NCBI RefSeq assembly: GCF_029502005.1
Contig: NZ_JAMQOT010000005.1
Coordinates: 368,991 to 432,990, forward strand
DNA: 64,000 bases
Direction: 5' to 3'
DNA from: Natrinema salsiterrestre
Lineage (GTDB): Archaea; Halobacteriota; Halobacteria; Halobacteriales; Natrialbaceae
Shown: piece after piece, positions 42,786 to 51,840 of the stretch
How the letters are laid out: the number at the start of each line of letters is the position of its first letter
Position numbering within the stretch: position 1 is the first letter of the stretch
Program-made: the position numbers and the translations under genes
The notes under the pieces: generated by a model
The model's database searches: none
What the model was told of the DNA's origin: nothing
What the model saw: only the letters and a program-made list of their open reading frames with translations

Positions 42786-44183
42786 TTACCGGGCGGGGGC
42801 GACGTTCTGGTTCATCCGGAACAGGTTCTCCGGATCGTACTCGGCTTTGATCTCGGCCAGCCGATCCTGGTTCTCCCCGTAGGCGAGGGACTCCTCGCCT
42901 TCGTCCTCGCTGATGAAGTTCACGTAGACGCCGCCGGTGGCGTAGGGAGCCATCGCGTCGAAGAACTCCCGGGACCAGGCGATACATTCGTCGTCCGTCG
43001 CGGGGTCCTCCCAGCGCGTGTGGACGTTCATCGCGTATTCGGCGTCGCGGTGTGGGTACGCCGTCGCGTCCGACGGCACGCGCGCCATCTCGCCGCCGAT
43101 CTGTCCGAAGAAGATCTCGGACAGCGGCGTCGGCAGATCGGCCGCGTACTCGACCGCGGTATCGATGGCGTCGTCTGAGAGTTCGCTGAAGTTGTGCGAT
43201 TTCCAGTAGTTCCGGGCCCCTTCCGTGAGCAGCGGGTCGAAGGCCTGCTGGAACGCCGCGTACTGGTGGGGGCCGACGGCATCGGCGATCGGATCCCCGT
43301 ACTCTCGGATCGGGGCCAACACCTCCTCACCCTCTTCCGTGTCGCCGGCGTAGAACGTCACGACGAGGACGACGCCGACGCCGTGGACGTCCTCGGGGAG
43401 GAACGGGAGCGGCGGTGCCTTCCGGAGCACGACCCAGACGGCGGACTCGTCCGGCGCGTTCTCGTTGAAGTCCCTGACGTGTCGGATGACATCCGGTGCG
43501 TCCTCGCCCGCGTAGACGACCGGTCCGGAGAGTATCTCGGGGCCGACCTCGTGGAGATCGAACTCGAAGGTGGTAACGACGCCGAAGTTGCCACTGCCAC
43601 CACGGATTCCCCAGAAGAGATCCGAGTTTTCGTCGTCGCTCGCGTGACGCAGTTCGCCGTTTGCGGTGACGATATCGACGGAGCGCAGGTTGTCCACCGT
43701 CATTCCGTACCTGCGGGTCAGCCAGCCGAAGCCGCCGCCGAGCGTGAGCCCCGCGACGCCGGTCGTCGAGTTGATCCCGAGCGGCGTCGCCAGTCCGAAC
43801 GCCTGCGCCTCGTGGTCGAAGTCGGCGAGGGTCGCCCCCGCTTCGACTCGAGCCGTTCGTTCCTCTGGATCGACGCGAACCGAGCGCATCATCGAGAGGT
43901 CGAGCATCAGCCCGTCGTTACAGACCGCCTTCCCCGCGATGTTGTGTCCCCCACCGTGAACTGCGAGCTCCATGTCTTCCTCGCGAGCGAGGTTCACCGC
44001 TGCCATCACGTCCGAAACGCCCATCGCTCGAACGATCAGTGCCGGTCGTCGGTCGATCATCCCGTTCCAGACGGCTCTCGCCTCGTCGTAGTTCGGATCC
44101 CCGGGGCGGAGCAACTCGCCGCGGAGCCCCTCGCCGAATCCATCTATTGCACCCTCGTCTACGGGCGTCGTCGTTACTGCCAT
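42786..44183 (-). CDS. FAD-binding oxidoreductase (berberine-bridge type)
   Basis: This 465-residue VAO/PCMH-type flavoprotein has an FAD-binding domain (HGGGHNIAGK near 72 with the His that can bind FAD, then TGVAGLTLGGGFGWLTRRYG near 138). The C-terminal BBE tail is YDPENLFRMNQNVAP. The residue that would make the second (6-S-cysteinyl) link is not cysteine here (MTVDNL), so FAD is probably mono-covalently bound. The substrate may be a sugar or aromatic alcohol. TATA-like ACTATATC lies in the AT-rich 44205-44245 region before it. Confidence 0.88.
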   Translation of the reverse strand: MAVTTTPVDEGAIDGFGEGLRGELLRPGDPNYDEARAVWNGMIDRRPALIVRAMGVSDVMAAVNLAREEDMELAVHGGGHNIAGKAVCNDGLMLDLSMMRSVRVDPEERTARVEAGATLADFDHEAQAFGLATPLGINSTTGVAGLTLGGGFGWLTRRYGMTVDNLRSVDIVTANGELRHASDDENSDLFWGIRGGSGNFGVVTTFEFDLHEVGPEILSGPVVYAGEDAPDVIRHVRDFNENAPDESAVWVVLRKAPPLPFLPEDVHGVGVVLVVTFYAGDTEEGEEVLAPIREYGDPIADAVGPHQYAAFQQAFDPLLTEGARNYWKSHNFSELSDDAIDTAVEYAADLPTPLSEIFFGQIGGEMARVPSDATAYPHRDAEYAMNVHTRWEDPATDDECIAWSREFFDAMAPYATGGVYVNFISEDEGEESLAYGENQDRLAEIKAEYDPENLFRMNQNVAPAR

Positions 44184-44402
44184 GATTACTCAGTGTTCAT
44201 ACGCTTCGTGCGGAGATATAGTTATGCATGATTAATAATTAAGATAGGTCCGGGGGCGAGAGAGACTCGAGAACGGGGGTGACAGGACGCGACTCGTGGG
44301 AAGCGATCTTCGAGCGCCAACGATCTGAGACGGTGACACGGAGCGCGACGAGTCCGACGCGTCTCGTGCCAGGGATCGACGTGCTCGGAGCGGCCGAAAG
44401 CG

Positions 44403-44410
44403 ATTAAGTA
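44403..44410 (+). promoter_or_regulatory. TATA box of cofD
   Basis: ATTAAGTA lies 23-30 nt before ATG 44433, the leaderless distance. A GAGGTG at 44422-44427 may give extra ribosome contact if a leader exists. Confidence 0.5.
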
Positions 44411-44432
44411 CCCACGCTCGAGAGGTGTAGGT

Positions 44433-45425
44433 ATGGTAACCTTCCTCTCCGGGGGCACCGGAACGCCGAAGCTGCTAGACGGTGCAGCCGCCGCGTTCTC
44501 GCCGGAGGAAACCACGGTCGTCGCCAATACGGGCGACGACATCGAGCTCGGCGGGCTCTTCGTCTCGCCGGACGTCGATACGCTGCTGTTTCAGGGCGGT
44601 GGGATCCTCGACCGAGAGACGTGGTGGGGAATCAAGGGCGACACGCACCGAACCAACTCGGCGCTGATGGACATCGCCGCGGCCGCGGACCTCCCCGAGG
44701 GTCCGCAGTACCTGCCCGAGGACAAACAGACCGAGAGCCGTGAGCTCGCGAACTGGCGGCGCTTCTCCGGCGTCGCCGAGTTCATGACGATCGGCGATCG
44801 CGACCGCGCCGTCCACATCACGCGGACGAGCCTCCTCGACGAGGGCCACACGCTGAGCGAGGCGACCCAGCGGCTCGCGGACGGGTTCGGGCTGACCATC
44901 GATCTGCTGCCGATGAGCGACGATCCCGTCGCCAGCCTCGTCCACACGGACCAGGGACTCATGCACTTTCAGGAGTACTGGGTCGGTCACGGCGGTGAGC
45001 CGACCGTCGACACGGTCGAATTCCGCGGTTCTTCGAAGGCCGAACCCGGGCCGGGCGTCCTCGAGGCGCTCGAGGAGCCCGTCGTCATCGGCCCCTCGAA
45101 CCCGGTCACCAGCATCGGCCCGATGCTCGCGCTGCCGGGCGTCGCGGACGCGCTCGCACAGACGACGGTCGTCGCCGTCTCGCCGTTTCTCGGCGACGAC
45201 GCCTTCTCCGGGCCCGCGTCCGCACTCATGGAAGCCGTCAACGCGGATCCGAGCACGGAAGGGCTGGCGACCGCGTATCCGTTCGCAGATGCGTTCGTAA
45301 TCGACGAGAACGACGACGCCGAGTTCGACCGCCCGGTCGTCAAGACGGACATCGCGATCGACTCCCGAGCGGACGCCAAGCGAGTTGCTCGCGCAGTCAA
45401 CCACGCGATCGAGAACCTGCCCTGA
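44433..45425 (+). CDS. cofD: 2-phospho-L-lactate transferase (F420 biosynthesis)
   Basis: CofD joins 2-phospholactate (from lactyl-PP-guanosine) to the deazaflavin Fo, making F420-0. The 330 residues start with the UDP-like [15 protein letters not shown] loop, which binds the nucleotide. The EYWVGH-HGGEPTV region and the [13 protein letters not shown] phosphate loop near 225 follow. Length matches archaeal CofD. F420 supports redox enzymes in haloarchaea. It heads a plus-strand run with the Dus-like gene two bases behind. Confidence 0.96.
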   Translation: MVTFLSGGTGTPKLLDGAAAAFSPEETTVVANTGDDIELGGLFVSPDVDTLLFQGGGILDRETWWGIKGDTHRTNSALMDIAAAADLPEGPQYLPEDKQTESRELANWRRFSGVAEFMTIGDRDRAVHITRTSLLDEGHTLSEATQRLADGFGLTIDLLPMSDDPVASLVHTDQGLMHFQEYWVGHGGEPTVDTVEFRGSSKAEPGPGVLEALEEPVVIGPSNPVTSIGPMLALPGVADALAQTTVVAVSPFLGDDAFSGPASALMEAVNADPSTEGLATAYPFADAFVIDENDDAEFDRPVVKTDIAIDSRADAKRVARAVNHAIENLP

Positions 45426-45426
45426 G

Positions 45427-46188
45427 ATGGCCTCGACGCTGCCCTTCGCCCCGCCGCTCGCGCTCGCGAGCCTGAGCGGCGAGGCCGACGCCGACTGGGC
45501 CCGTGCCGGCGCAGCGTACGCCGGTGCCGCGTTCCTCGGCGGTATCGCCCTCGACGCGGACTCGAGAGCCGCCGCGCGCGAACTCGTCGACCGCGATCGC
45601 ACCGAGTTCCTGCCCGACGATCCGCTCGCGTTCGTCGACCGCGAACTCGAGGCGCTGGCAGACGCTCCGATCCGGCCGGCGTTCAACGTCCGGAGTGCGA
45701 CCGTCGATCCGATCCCGGCGGCGGCCGAGATCTGCCGGGATCGAAGCGCTCTCCTCGAGATCAACGCCCACTGCCGACAGGACGAGCTCTGCGCCGTCGG
45801 CTGCGGCGAGACGCTCCTGCGGGACGGCGAGCGGCTCGCTGGCTACGTCGAGGAAGCCGCCGAGACTGGCGCGACCGTCGGCGTGAAAGTTCGGGCGGAG
45901 GTACCCGGTGTGGACCTGCCGACGCTGGCCCGGAGCCTCGAGCGCGCTGGCGCGGATTTCGTCCACGTCGACGCGATGGACACCGAATCCGTCGTCGCCG
46001 ACGTGGTCGACGCGACCGACCTGTTCGTGATCGCCAACAACGGCGTCCGCGACGACCAATCCGTCCGCGAGTACGTCGAACACGGTGCGGACGCAGTCAG
46101 CGTCGGTCGGCCCAGCGACGACCCCGCCGTGCTCGAGCGGGTCGCCGATGCGGTCGAACGGCACCTCGGAGCCGCCGCGAGCCGGTAG
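45427..46188 (+). CDS. Dihydrouridine-synthase-like TIM-barrel flavoprotein
   Basis: The 253 residues start at ATG 45427, 1 bp after the cofD stop, and resemble the archaeal MJ0144-type Dus/TIM-barrel proteins. The pattern PAFNVRSATVDP, LEINAHCRQDELCAVGCG (the conserved Asn and cysteines of Dus proteins), GVKVRAEVPG and FVIANNGVRDD with a C-terminal SVGR phosphate loop indicates a flavin barrel. Being coupled to cofD, it may handle a cofactor substrate rather than tRNA. Confidence 0.8.
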   Translation: MASTLPFAPPLALASLSGEADADWARAGAAYAGAAFLGGIALDADSRAAARELVDRDRTEFLPDDPLAFVDRELEALADAPIRPAFNVRSATVDPIPAAAEICRDRSALLEINAHCRQDELCAVGCGETLLRDGERLAGYVEEAAETGATVGVKVRAEVPGVDLPTLARSLERAGADFVHVDAMDTESVVADVVDATDLFVIANNGVRDDQSVREYVEHGADAVSVGRPSDDPAVLERVADAVERHLGAAASR

Positions 46189-46295
46189 CCCTGAGACGGG
46201 TCGTTTCCGGCCCGCTTCACGGTCGTATCCGTCATTGAGTACCGAATCGTAGTCGGGCCGACGACAGTTTTTGGTATATCGGGAGACGAGAACGT

Positions 46296-46745
46296 CTGGT
46301 CCGCGAGACCACGAGGCGGCGGTTCCTCACGGCGACAGGCGCGACGGTTGCGACAACAGGTATCGTCGGGACGGCCAGCGGAGCCGGTCGCGGGACGTCG
46401 ACGTGGAACCCCAACGCCACGCGATACGCGGCGTTCAACGTCATCGAACTCGAGACCGAGCAGGTCCAGGAACCGGGCGACGGGCAGGCGGAAGCCGCGG
46501 CTCGGATCGTCCAGGAGGTTCGCCCGGACGTGCTGGTCATCAACGAACTCACGAACAACATGCAGGAGGGGAAGCGAACGGATCGGACGAACATCGACGC
46601 GTTCGTCGAGAACTACCTCTCAGTGCCCCAGCGCGATGATCTCGAGGGAATCGACTACCCGCACACGCTACAGCCCGAGAGCAATACCGGCGTTCTTCCC
46701 GATCAGGCGTACGACTTCAACGAGGACGGCGACCCCGTCTCCGGT
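46296..46745 (+). pseudogene. Truncated Tat-exported endonuclease/exonuclease/phosphatase-type gene
   Basis: The frame opens at CTG 46296 (not a start codon) and reads VRETTRRRFLTATG, a twin-arginine signal, then NATRYAAFNVIELE and VRPDVLVINELT, the first strands of an exported EEP-fold protein. About 150 residues are kept; the DGD region runs into other sequence near 46745, just before the next gene. A TATA-like GGTATAT at 46272-46278 sits about 20-26 nt before the CTG, as if the original ATG or GTG had mutated. The catalytic domain is mostly lost. Confidence 0.65.
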
Positions 46746-46801
46746 CCCTCTCGACCCACAACCCCCACCCCTAAGCCGTCCCGGGACGCACGGGGACGTA
46801 T

Positions 46802-47653
46802 ATGCGATCACCGGCAGGGAACGCGGAACTGGCGTTGCTCCTCGAGGTCGCGGGGACCCCGAAACCGGGGAACGTCGACCGACACCGAGACCTCGCCGAC
46901 CTGCGGTTCGAGCACTTCCTCGCCGGGGCGGTGGGGGCTCGCGAGGGGCTCGAGCTGGCGGCCGACGGCGCGGCGGTCGGGCCGGCGTTCGAACGAGCCG
47001 TGGAGGGGATGGCCGCCCAGGAGGGCGGCAACACCCAGTTCGGAGCGCTCCTGTTGCTCGTTCCGCTCGTCCGAGCCGCCCGCGAGGATCTCGCACCGCC
47101 CGTCGCGGAGTCCGTCGTCCGGGAGACGACCGTCGGCGACGCGGCGGCGTTCTACCGCGCGTTCGAACACGTCGACGTCGCCGTGGCCGACCCGCCCGAC
47201 GACATGGCGACGCTCGACGTCCGCCGCGGTGCGGACGCGGTTCCGGCGCTCGAGGAGCGGAGGCTGACGCTCTTCGATATCATGGACCGGAGCGTCCCCG
47301 GCGACGACGTCGCTCGGGAGTGGACCGCGGGATTCGACCGCTCGTTCGCGGCGGCCGAGCGCCTCGCCGAGCTCGACGGACCGATTCCCGATCGAACCGC
47401 CGCCGTCTTCCTCTCCGCGCTCGCCGAGCGACCGGACACGCTCGTCGCGACGAAGCACGACGAGGCGACCGCTCGAGAGGTGACCGAGCGCGCCGCGGAA
47501 CTGGTCGCCGACGATGCGCTCGAGCGGGACCGGGACGCGGTCGAAACCTTCGCCGACGAGCTCGTCGACCGGGGCGTCAATCCCGGGACGACGGCCGACA
47601 TCGTCGCGGCCGGGTTGTACATCGCGCTCGAGCACGAGGCGATCGAGCTATGA
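46802..47653 (+). CDS. Triphosphoribosyl-dephospho-CoA synthase-like (CitG family)
   Basis: The 283-residue protein carries the signature GTPKPGNVDRHRDL near residue 20 and the acidic-basic ATP loop EGGNTQFGALLLL near 75. These CitG/MdcB proteins make the prosthetic group of citrate or malonate decarboxylase, but there is no such lyase here. In archaea the family is linked to cofactor synthesis, and cofD and DUF447 nearby point that way. Its stop overlaps the DUF447 start by 4 nt. Confidence 0.85.
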   Translation: MRSPAGNAELALLLEVAGTPKPGNVDRHRDLADLRFEHFLAGAVGAREGLELAADGAAVGPAFERAVEGMAAQEGGNTQFGALLLLVPLVRAAREDLAPPVAESVVRETTVGDAAAFYRAFEHVDVAVADPPDDMATLDVRRGADAVPALEERRLTLFDIMDRSVPGDDVAREWTAGFDRSFAAAERLAELDGPIPDRTAAVFLSALAERPDTLVATKHDEATAREVTERAAELVADDALERDRDAVETFADELVDRGVNPGTTADIVAAGLYIALEHEAIEL

Positions 47654-48237
47654 GCCGCGACGTTGCCGCGGAGACCGCGGAGTGGCCGGTCGCGCTCGCC
47701 GGCGTCACCGAGTCGGTCGTGACGACCTTGGGACCGAACGGGCTGTGGAACGCCGCCGCGCTCGGCCTCCGCGCCGGCGATCGCGTCACCGCTCGGACGT
47801 GGGGGAACACCCGCACCCGCCGGAACTTCCACCGACGCGGCGAGGGCTACGTCCAGTTCGTCGACGACCCGGTCGCGTTCGCCGACGCCGCCCTCTCGAT
47901 CGTCGAACGCGAGGAGCCGATCCTCGAGTCCGCGACCGCCTGGGCGCGCGTGACCGTCGAACCGGTCGATACCGGGACCGACGGCGAGACGGACTGGGAG
48001 GAGTGGACGCTACAGCCCGTCGAGGCGGCGATCGAGCGCGAAACGGTCCCGACGATTGACCGCGGATTCGGCGCGGTCGTCGAGGCGACCGTCGCCGCGT
48101 CGCGACTCGAGGTCGACGAGTACGACGAGCGCGAGCTCCGGGACCGCCTCGCGTACTGTGCGTCCGTCGTCGACCGCGCCGGCGGCCCCCGCGAACGCGA
48201 GGCGCTCGAGCGCGTACGCGAGCATTCGGCGTGGTAA
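47650..48237 (+). CDS. DUF447-family protein (FMN-binding split barrel)
   Basis: This 195-residue protein starts at ATG 47650, overlapping the CitG-like stop. The N-terminal half (VALAGVTESVVTTLGPNGLWNAAALGL) and the VTARTWGNTRTRRNF segment match archaeal DUF447, predicted flavin-binding and often found with tetrahydromethanopterin-type or C1-cofactor genes. The C-terminus has a helix with CASVVDRAGG. Coupling to CitG-like suggests the same pathway; the reaction is unknown. Confidence 0.85.
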   Translation: MSRDVAAETAEWPVALAGVTESVVTTLGPNGLWNAAALGLRAGDRVTARTWGNTRTRRNFHRRGEGYVQFVDDPVAFADAALSIVEREEPILESATAWARVTVEPVDTGTDGETDWEEWTLQPVEAAIERETVPTIDRGFGAVVEATVAASRLEVDEYDERELRDRLAYCASVVDRAGGPREREALERVREHSAW

Positions 48238-48295
48238 TCGTCGACATCGAGTACGCGAGATGTAATCGGGAGCCCGGAGCAGCAAAGAGAAAGGG

Positions 48296-48303
48296 ATTAA
48301 GAG
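48296..48303 (+). promoter_or_regulatory. TATA box of rps17e
   Basis: ATTAAGAG lies 23-30 nt before ATG 48326 and is preceded by a purine-rich BRE (CAAAGAGAAAGGG). The S17e mRNA should be leaderless. Confidence 0.55.
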
Positions 48304-48325
48304 CCTCTGGACGGAAACACCCGAT

Positions 48326-48517
48326 ATGGCAATCAAACCGGCCTACGTCAAGAAGACCGGGAACCTCCTGCTCGAGCGGTACCCGGAGGCATTCACGACC
48401 GATTTCGAACAGAACAAAGACAGCGTCACGAAGCTCACGAACGTCGAATCCAAGGGCGTTCGTAACCGCATCGCGGGCTACGTGACCCGGAAGAAAGGCG
48501 CGGAAGTCCCTGCATAA
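48326..48517 (+). CDS. rps17e: Ribosomal protein S17e
   Basis: The 63-residue protein of the small ribosomal subunit found only in Archaea and Eukarya. MAIKPAYVKKTGNLLLERYP at the N-terminus is the family signature, followed by the conserved EQNKDSVTKLTNV. Length is standard for archaea (eukaryotic versions are longer). Its own TATA box supports independent expression although it follows the DUF447 run. Confidence 0.97.
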   Translation: MAIKPAYVKKTGNLLLERYPEAFTTDFEQNKDSVTKLTNVESKGVRNRIAGYVTRKKGAEVPA

Positions 48518-48593
48518 GTCGATTTTTCACCTCGATCGGTAGCCGTCTGACCGAGAACAGCAACGTGTATGCTCGAGGGATAGCCGACGGTCT

Positions 48594-48836
48594 TTACACT
48601 GGTGTGTCCGACTGGACCGTGTACGTCTTCGCCTTCTCGTAGCGCTTGTACAAGTAGATGACCGGGAACGGAACGAGAAGCACCGTCAGCAGGTACCTGC
48701 CGCGGCCGGCGGTGAATCCGACGAGTACAGTCGCCATCAGAATCGACACGTGGCCGTACATCCAGAGCCACCGCTTCATCGATTCCCAGTCACCGTACAG
48801 ATACGTGTAATAGAACGATTCGATACGCTCGATCAT
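48594..48836 (-). CDS. Small haloarchaeal membrane protein
   Basis: The 80 residues have two hydrophobic helices (WMYGHVSILMATVLVGFTAG and YLLTVLLVPFPVIYLY) with charged ends. The N-terminus (MIERIESFYYTYLYGDWESM) is amphipathic. It resembles small conserved haloarchaeal membrane proteins of unknown function. Converges with rps17e across 76 bp. Confidence 0.65.
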   Translation of the reverse strand: MIERIESFYYTYLYGDWESMKRWLWMYGHVSILMATVLVGFTAGRGRYLLTVLLVPFPVIYLYKRYEKAKTYTVQSDTPV

Positions 48837-49035
48837 AGCGAACGGACGGAGAGCCAGTCAATTAAATGTCAGGGCGAGATGGCGGAACCAGACGGCAGTG
48901 GAATCACTCTCCATCGGGCACGCCGGTCTCCGAATTCGACTACTGTCTCACCGTTTTCGACTCGAGATCCGCGTAGAGAATGGCCCCGTTGCGGACAGCG
49001 AACGGCCGCGGACCAGCTGCGAACTCGCGTCGGCG

Positions 49036-49293
49036 TTACTCGTCGAACCCGGGTTCCATGTAGACCGCGGCGATGGCCGCGACGAGCGCGATACCGAGTG
49101 CGAACAGCAGTCCGACGACGCCGGTCAAGATGGACAGATCCAGACCGATCACCGGGAGCGATCCGTCGTTGTACCCCGTCCAGGCGAAGACGACGCCCAG
49201 CAACACCGCGATCGCTGCGATCGCCGCGGCACCCATGCTAAAGCGGGTCTCGAGCAGCCCTCGATCGCTCGTACTCGCGGTCGAACTCGTCAT
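49036..49293 (-). CDS. Small membrane protein
   Basis: The 85-residue protein has two hydrophobic segments (FSMGAAAIAAIAVLLGVVFAW and ILTGVVGLLFALGIALVAAI) and ends in EPGFDE. The start is ATG 49293; an alternative ATG is at 49302. Haloarchaeal homologue type is likely, no function can be named. Confidence 0.65.
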   Translation of the reverse strand: MTSSTASTSDRGLLETRFSMGAAAIAAIAVLLGVVFAWTGYNDGSLPVIGLDLSILTGVVGLLFALGIALVAAIAAVYMEPGFDE

Positions 49294-49517
49294 CGGGACC
49301 ACCTCTGGCCTGCGGCCTCGAGTCGATCCTGTCGGTAATGCATCGGTCGATAGCTGGCGCTCCCGTTTCTTAACATCTTCTATCCGTTTTCAGCGGCTGC
49401 GAGTGACGACCCGTCAGAGCGCGTTGCCGGATCGGGACCTCGCTGGTAACTACGTCGATTGACACCTGCTACCGAAAACCCAAACGGTTTTGCGGACACG
49501 ACTCGGAGTGGCGGAAA

Positions 49518-50552
49518 ATGGCAGTACGAGTAGGCGTACTCGGTGCGACCGGCGCTGTTGGACAGCGACTGATTCAGCTCCTCGACCCCCATCCGGAGTT
49601 CGAGATCGCGGCACTGACCGCGAGCGACTCCAGCGCCGGCAAGACGTATCGACAGGCAGCGAAGTGGCGCGTCGACAGCCCGATCCCGACGGACGTCGCG
49701 GAGATGACCGTCACGGCGACCGAGCCAGACGCGGTGCCCGACGACGTCGACATGCTGTTCTCGTCGCTCCCCTCGAGCGTCGGCGCGGCGGTCGAACCGG
49801 GGTTCTGTGAGGAGGGCTACGTCGTCTCCTCGAACTCCTCGAACGGCCGCATGGACGACGACATTCCCCTCGTGATCCCGGAGGTCAACGCCGAACACGT
49901 CGACCTGCTCGAGGTCCAGCGCGACGAGCGCGGCTGGGACGGCGCGCTCCTCAAGAACCCCAACTGCTCGACGATCACGTTCGTTCCCACGCTCGCGGCC
50001 CTGACCGACTTCGGCCTCGAGAAGGTCCACGTCTCGACCCTGCAGGCCGTCTCCGGCGCGGGCTACGACGGCGTCAGCTCGATGGAGATCATCGACAACG
50101 CCATCCCCTTCATCGGCAGCGAGGAGGACAAGCTCGAGACCGAGTCCCGCAAGCTGCTGGGCGAGTTCGACGGTGCCGAATTGACGCACAACGGCATGGA
50201 CGTCGCGGCCTCCTGTAACCGCATCCCGACCATCGACGGGCACCTCGAGAACGTCTGGGTCGAGACTGAGGAGGAACTCACCGTCGACGACGCCGCCGAT
50301 GCCATGCGGGAGTACCCGTCGCTCGATCTGCGGTCCTCGCCCGACCCGCTGATCCACGTGTTCGAGGAACCGGATCGGCCACAGCCCCGACTGGACCGCA
50401 CGCTCGGTGACGGAATGGCCATCGCCGCGGGCGGGATTCAGGAATCGCCCTTCGGCCTGCAGTACAACTGTCTGGCTCACAACACGATCCGCGGTGCCGC
50501 CGGCGCGAGCGTCCTCAACGGCGAACTCCTGCTCGAGAACGGCTACATCTAG
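49518..50552 (+). CDS. asd: Aspartate-semialdehyde dehydrogenase
   Basis: The enzyme makes aspartate semialdehyde from aspartyl phosphate with NADPH, feeding threonine, methionine and lysine. The 344-residue protein has the Rossmann GATGAVGQRLIQLL near 8-21. The catalytic cysteine is in NPNCSTITF near 152, and SGAGYDGVSSMEIIDN and RIPTIDGHLENV later carry substrate residues. The archaeal/fungal-type length is right. Confidence 0.97.
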   Translation: MAVRVGVLGATGAVGQRLIQLLDPHPEFEIAALTASDSSAGKTYRQAAKWRVDSPIPTDVAEMTVTATEPDAVPDDVDMLFSSLPSSVGAAVEPGFCEEGYVVSSNSSNGRMDDDIPLVIPEVNAEHVDLLEVQRDERGWDGALLKNPNCSTITFVPTLAALTDFGLEKVHVSTLQAVSGAGYDGVSSMEIIDNAIPFIGSEEDKLETESRKLLGEFDGAELTHNGMDVAASCNRIPTIDGHLENVWVETEEELTVDDAADAMREYPSLDLRSSPDPLIHVFEEPDRPQPRLDRTLGDGMAIAAGGIQESPFGLQYNCLAHNTIRGAAGASVLNGELLLENGYI

Positions 50553-50740
50553 AGCTGACGGGATCGATCGTCGATTTCTCAGTGGACGATACGGCTCGAA
50601 TTCTACCTGTACGGGACAGGGGCCCCGCTCGTCGATATCGGTCATTCGACGAGGAGAGAGTCAGTTTTCCGCGTCTCTCACCTCGGCCGTCGGTGTAGTA
50701 TACAAGTATCGGACTCGTAAGCGAAGCGAGTGAGTCGCCT

Positions 50741-51370
50741 ATGTCCCTGATCGTCGAGTTCGAAATAGCGACACCGATCCTTCGGCGGACGGTCGAGGCT
50801 GCTTCCCGGATCGACATCGAAGAGATCTACCAGTCCGAGACGGGCGAAACGAAGCTGCTCTGCTGGGCCTACGGTGATTCCCTCGCGGATATCGATGCGG
50901 CGATCGACGACGACGATACCGTACGGACGTACACGCTCATCGAGGAGCCCGGCGACCGCCGGCTATACAGCGTCACGCTGTCTGAACTGGGGGAAAATCA
51001 TCTGACATATCCGACGGCAGCGGAGTACGACATCGGATACCGTGATGTCACGGTCACGACGGATACGGAGATTCGTGCCCGCGTTCCGTCGCGGGAAGCC
51101 CTGTTCGCCTATCGCGACGTCTGTCGCGAAAAGGACATTCCGTTTCGAATCCAGCGAATATTCCGGGAATCGAATCGATCGAGCGATCGCTACGACATTA
51201 CCGATCGGCAACGGGAAGCGCTGCTGGTCGCCCTCGAGAACGGATACTTCGACGTACCCCGCGGGACGACGCTAACCGCGGTCGCTGAGCGGCTGGATAT
51301 CTCCGATCAGGCCCTGTCCGCCCGGCTTCGGCGTGGCCAGGCCAACCTCCTTCGCAGCACGGTCGCATGA
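50741..51370 (+). CDS. Bacterio-opsin activator-type HTH transcription regulator
   Basis: The 209 residues have the N-terminal bat-type sensor domain and a C-terminal HTH_10 helix-turn-helix (ITDRQREALLVALENGYFDVPRGTTLTAVAERLDISDQALSARLRRGQ, near 155-205). This haloarchaeal family includes Bat and many uncharacterised regulators. An inverted repeat (GACTC...GAGTC) at 50710-50734 lies before the gene and may be its own binding site. The HalOD1 gene follows after 68 bp, perhaps co-transcribed. Confidence 0.9.
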   Translation: MSLIVEFEIATPILRRTVEAASRIDIEEIYQSETGETKLLCWAYGDSLADIDAAIDDDDTVRTYTLIEEPGDRRLYSVTLSELGENHLTYPTAAEYDIGYRDVTVTTDTEIRARVPSREALFAYRDVCREKDIPFRIQRIFRESNRSSDRYDITDRQREALLVALENGYFDVPRGTTLTAVAERLDISDQALSARLRRGQANLLRSTVA

Positions 51371-51438
51371 CGATCCCCGATTTAAAACGTTGACCATCCA
51401 ATCGTGTTCGCTTCCCACGTCGGTCCGATAGAGAGGGT

Positions 51439-51747
51439 ATGGAAACTGAATCTTCGACCGGCGGGCCGCGACTGCAAAACGAGACCACCATGTACCAGTC
51501 CGATCCGGATCAGCCGCTCAGTGAAGCAGTCCTCGAGGCAATCGCGTCGGAATCGGGGCTGGACGTCCTCGAGCTCGCGGACGAGTTCGGCCCGCTGTAC
51601 GATTCGATCGATCCGAACGCGCTCGATTCGCTGTTTCAGTCGACTGCGACCGCGGAGCGGTCCGTCGGCTCCGTCACGTTCGAGTACGCGACCTATCAGG
51701 TCACGGTCGACCAGACGGGCTGTGTGGAACTCTCGGACCAGCAGTAG
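51439..51747 (+). CDS. HalOD1 output-domain protein
   Basis: This 102-residue protein consists of the haloarchaeal HalOD1 domain (LSEAVLEAIASESGLDVLELADEFGPLYDSIDPNALDSLF, then VTFEYATYQVTV). It is normally a C-terminal output domain in signalling proteins but often stands alone, as here, beside regulators. Two in-frame ATGs exist (51439 and 51490); I keep the first. Cytoplasmic; molecular role unknown. Confidence 0.85.
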   Translation: METESSTGGPRLQNETTMYQSDPDQPLSEAVLEAIASESGLDVLELADEFGPLYDSIDPNALDSLFQSTATAERSVGSVTFEYATYQVTVDQTGCVELSDQQ

Positions 51748-51840
51748 AGGTCGGGCTCGAACGACCGATACCAAGTCGAAGAACCGAGGCCGGCAACCGA
51801 CTGATTCTGTTTCGAGTCGTATTCGTACAGAGTCGTCCGT

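Noticed and set aside
41156..42850. 564-residue plus-strand frame overlapping the GCS2-like gene
   Set aside because: Arg/Pro-rich out-of-frame reading of a real gene.
46348..48237. 629-residue plus-strand frame
   Set aside because: A fusion of noise with the real DUF447 gene; the CitG-like gene is in another frame and the DUF447 start is ATG 47650.
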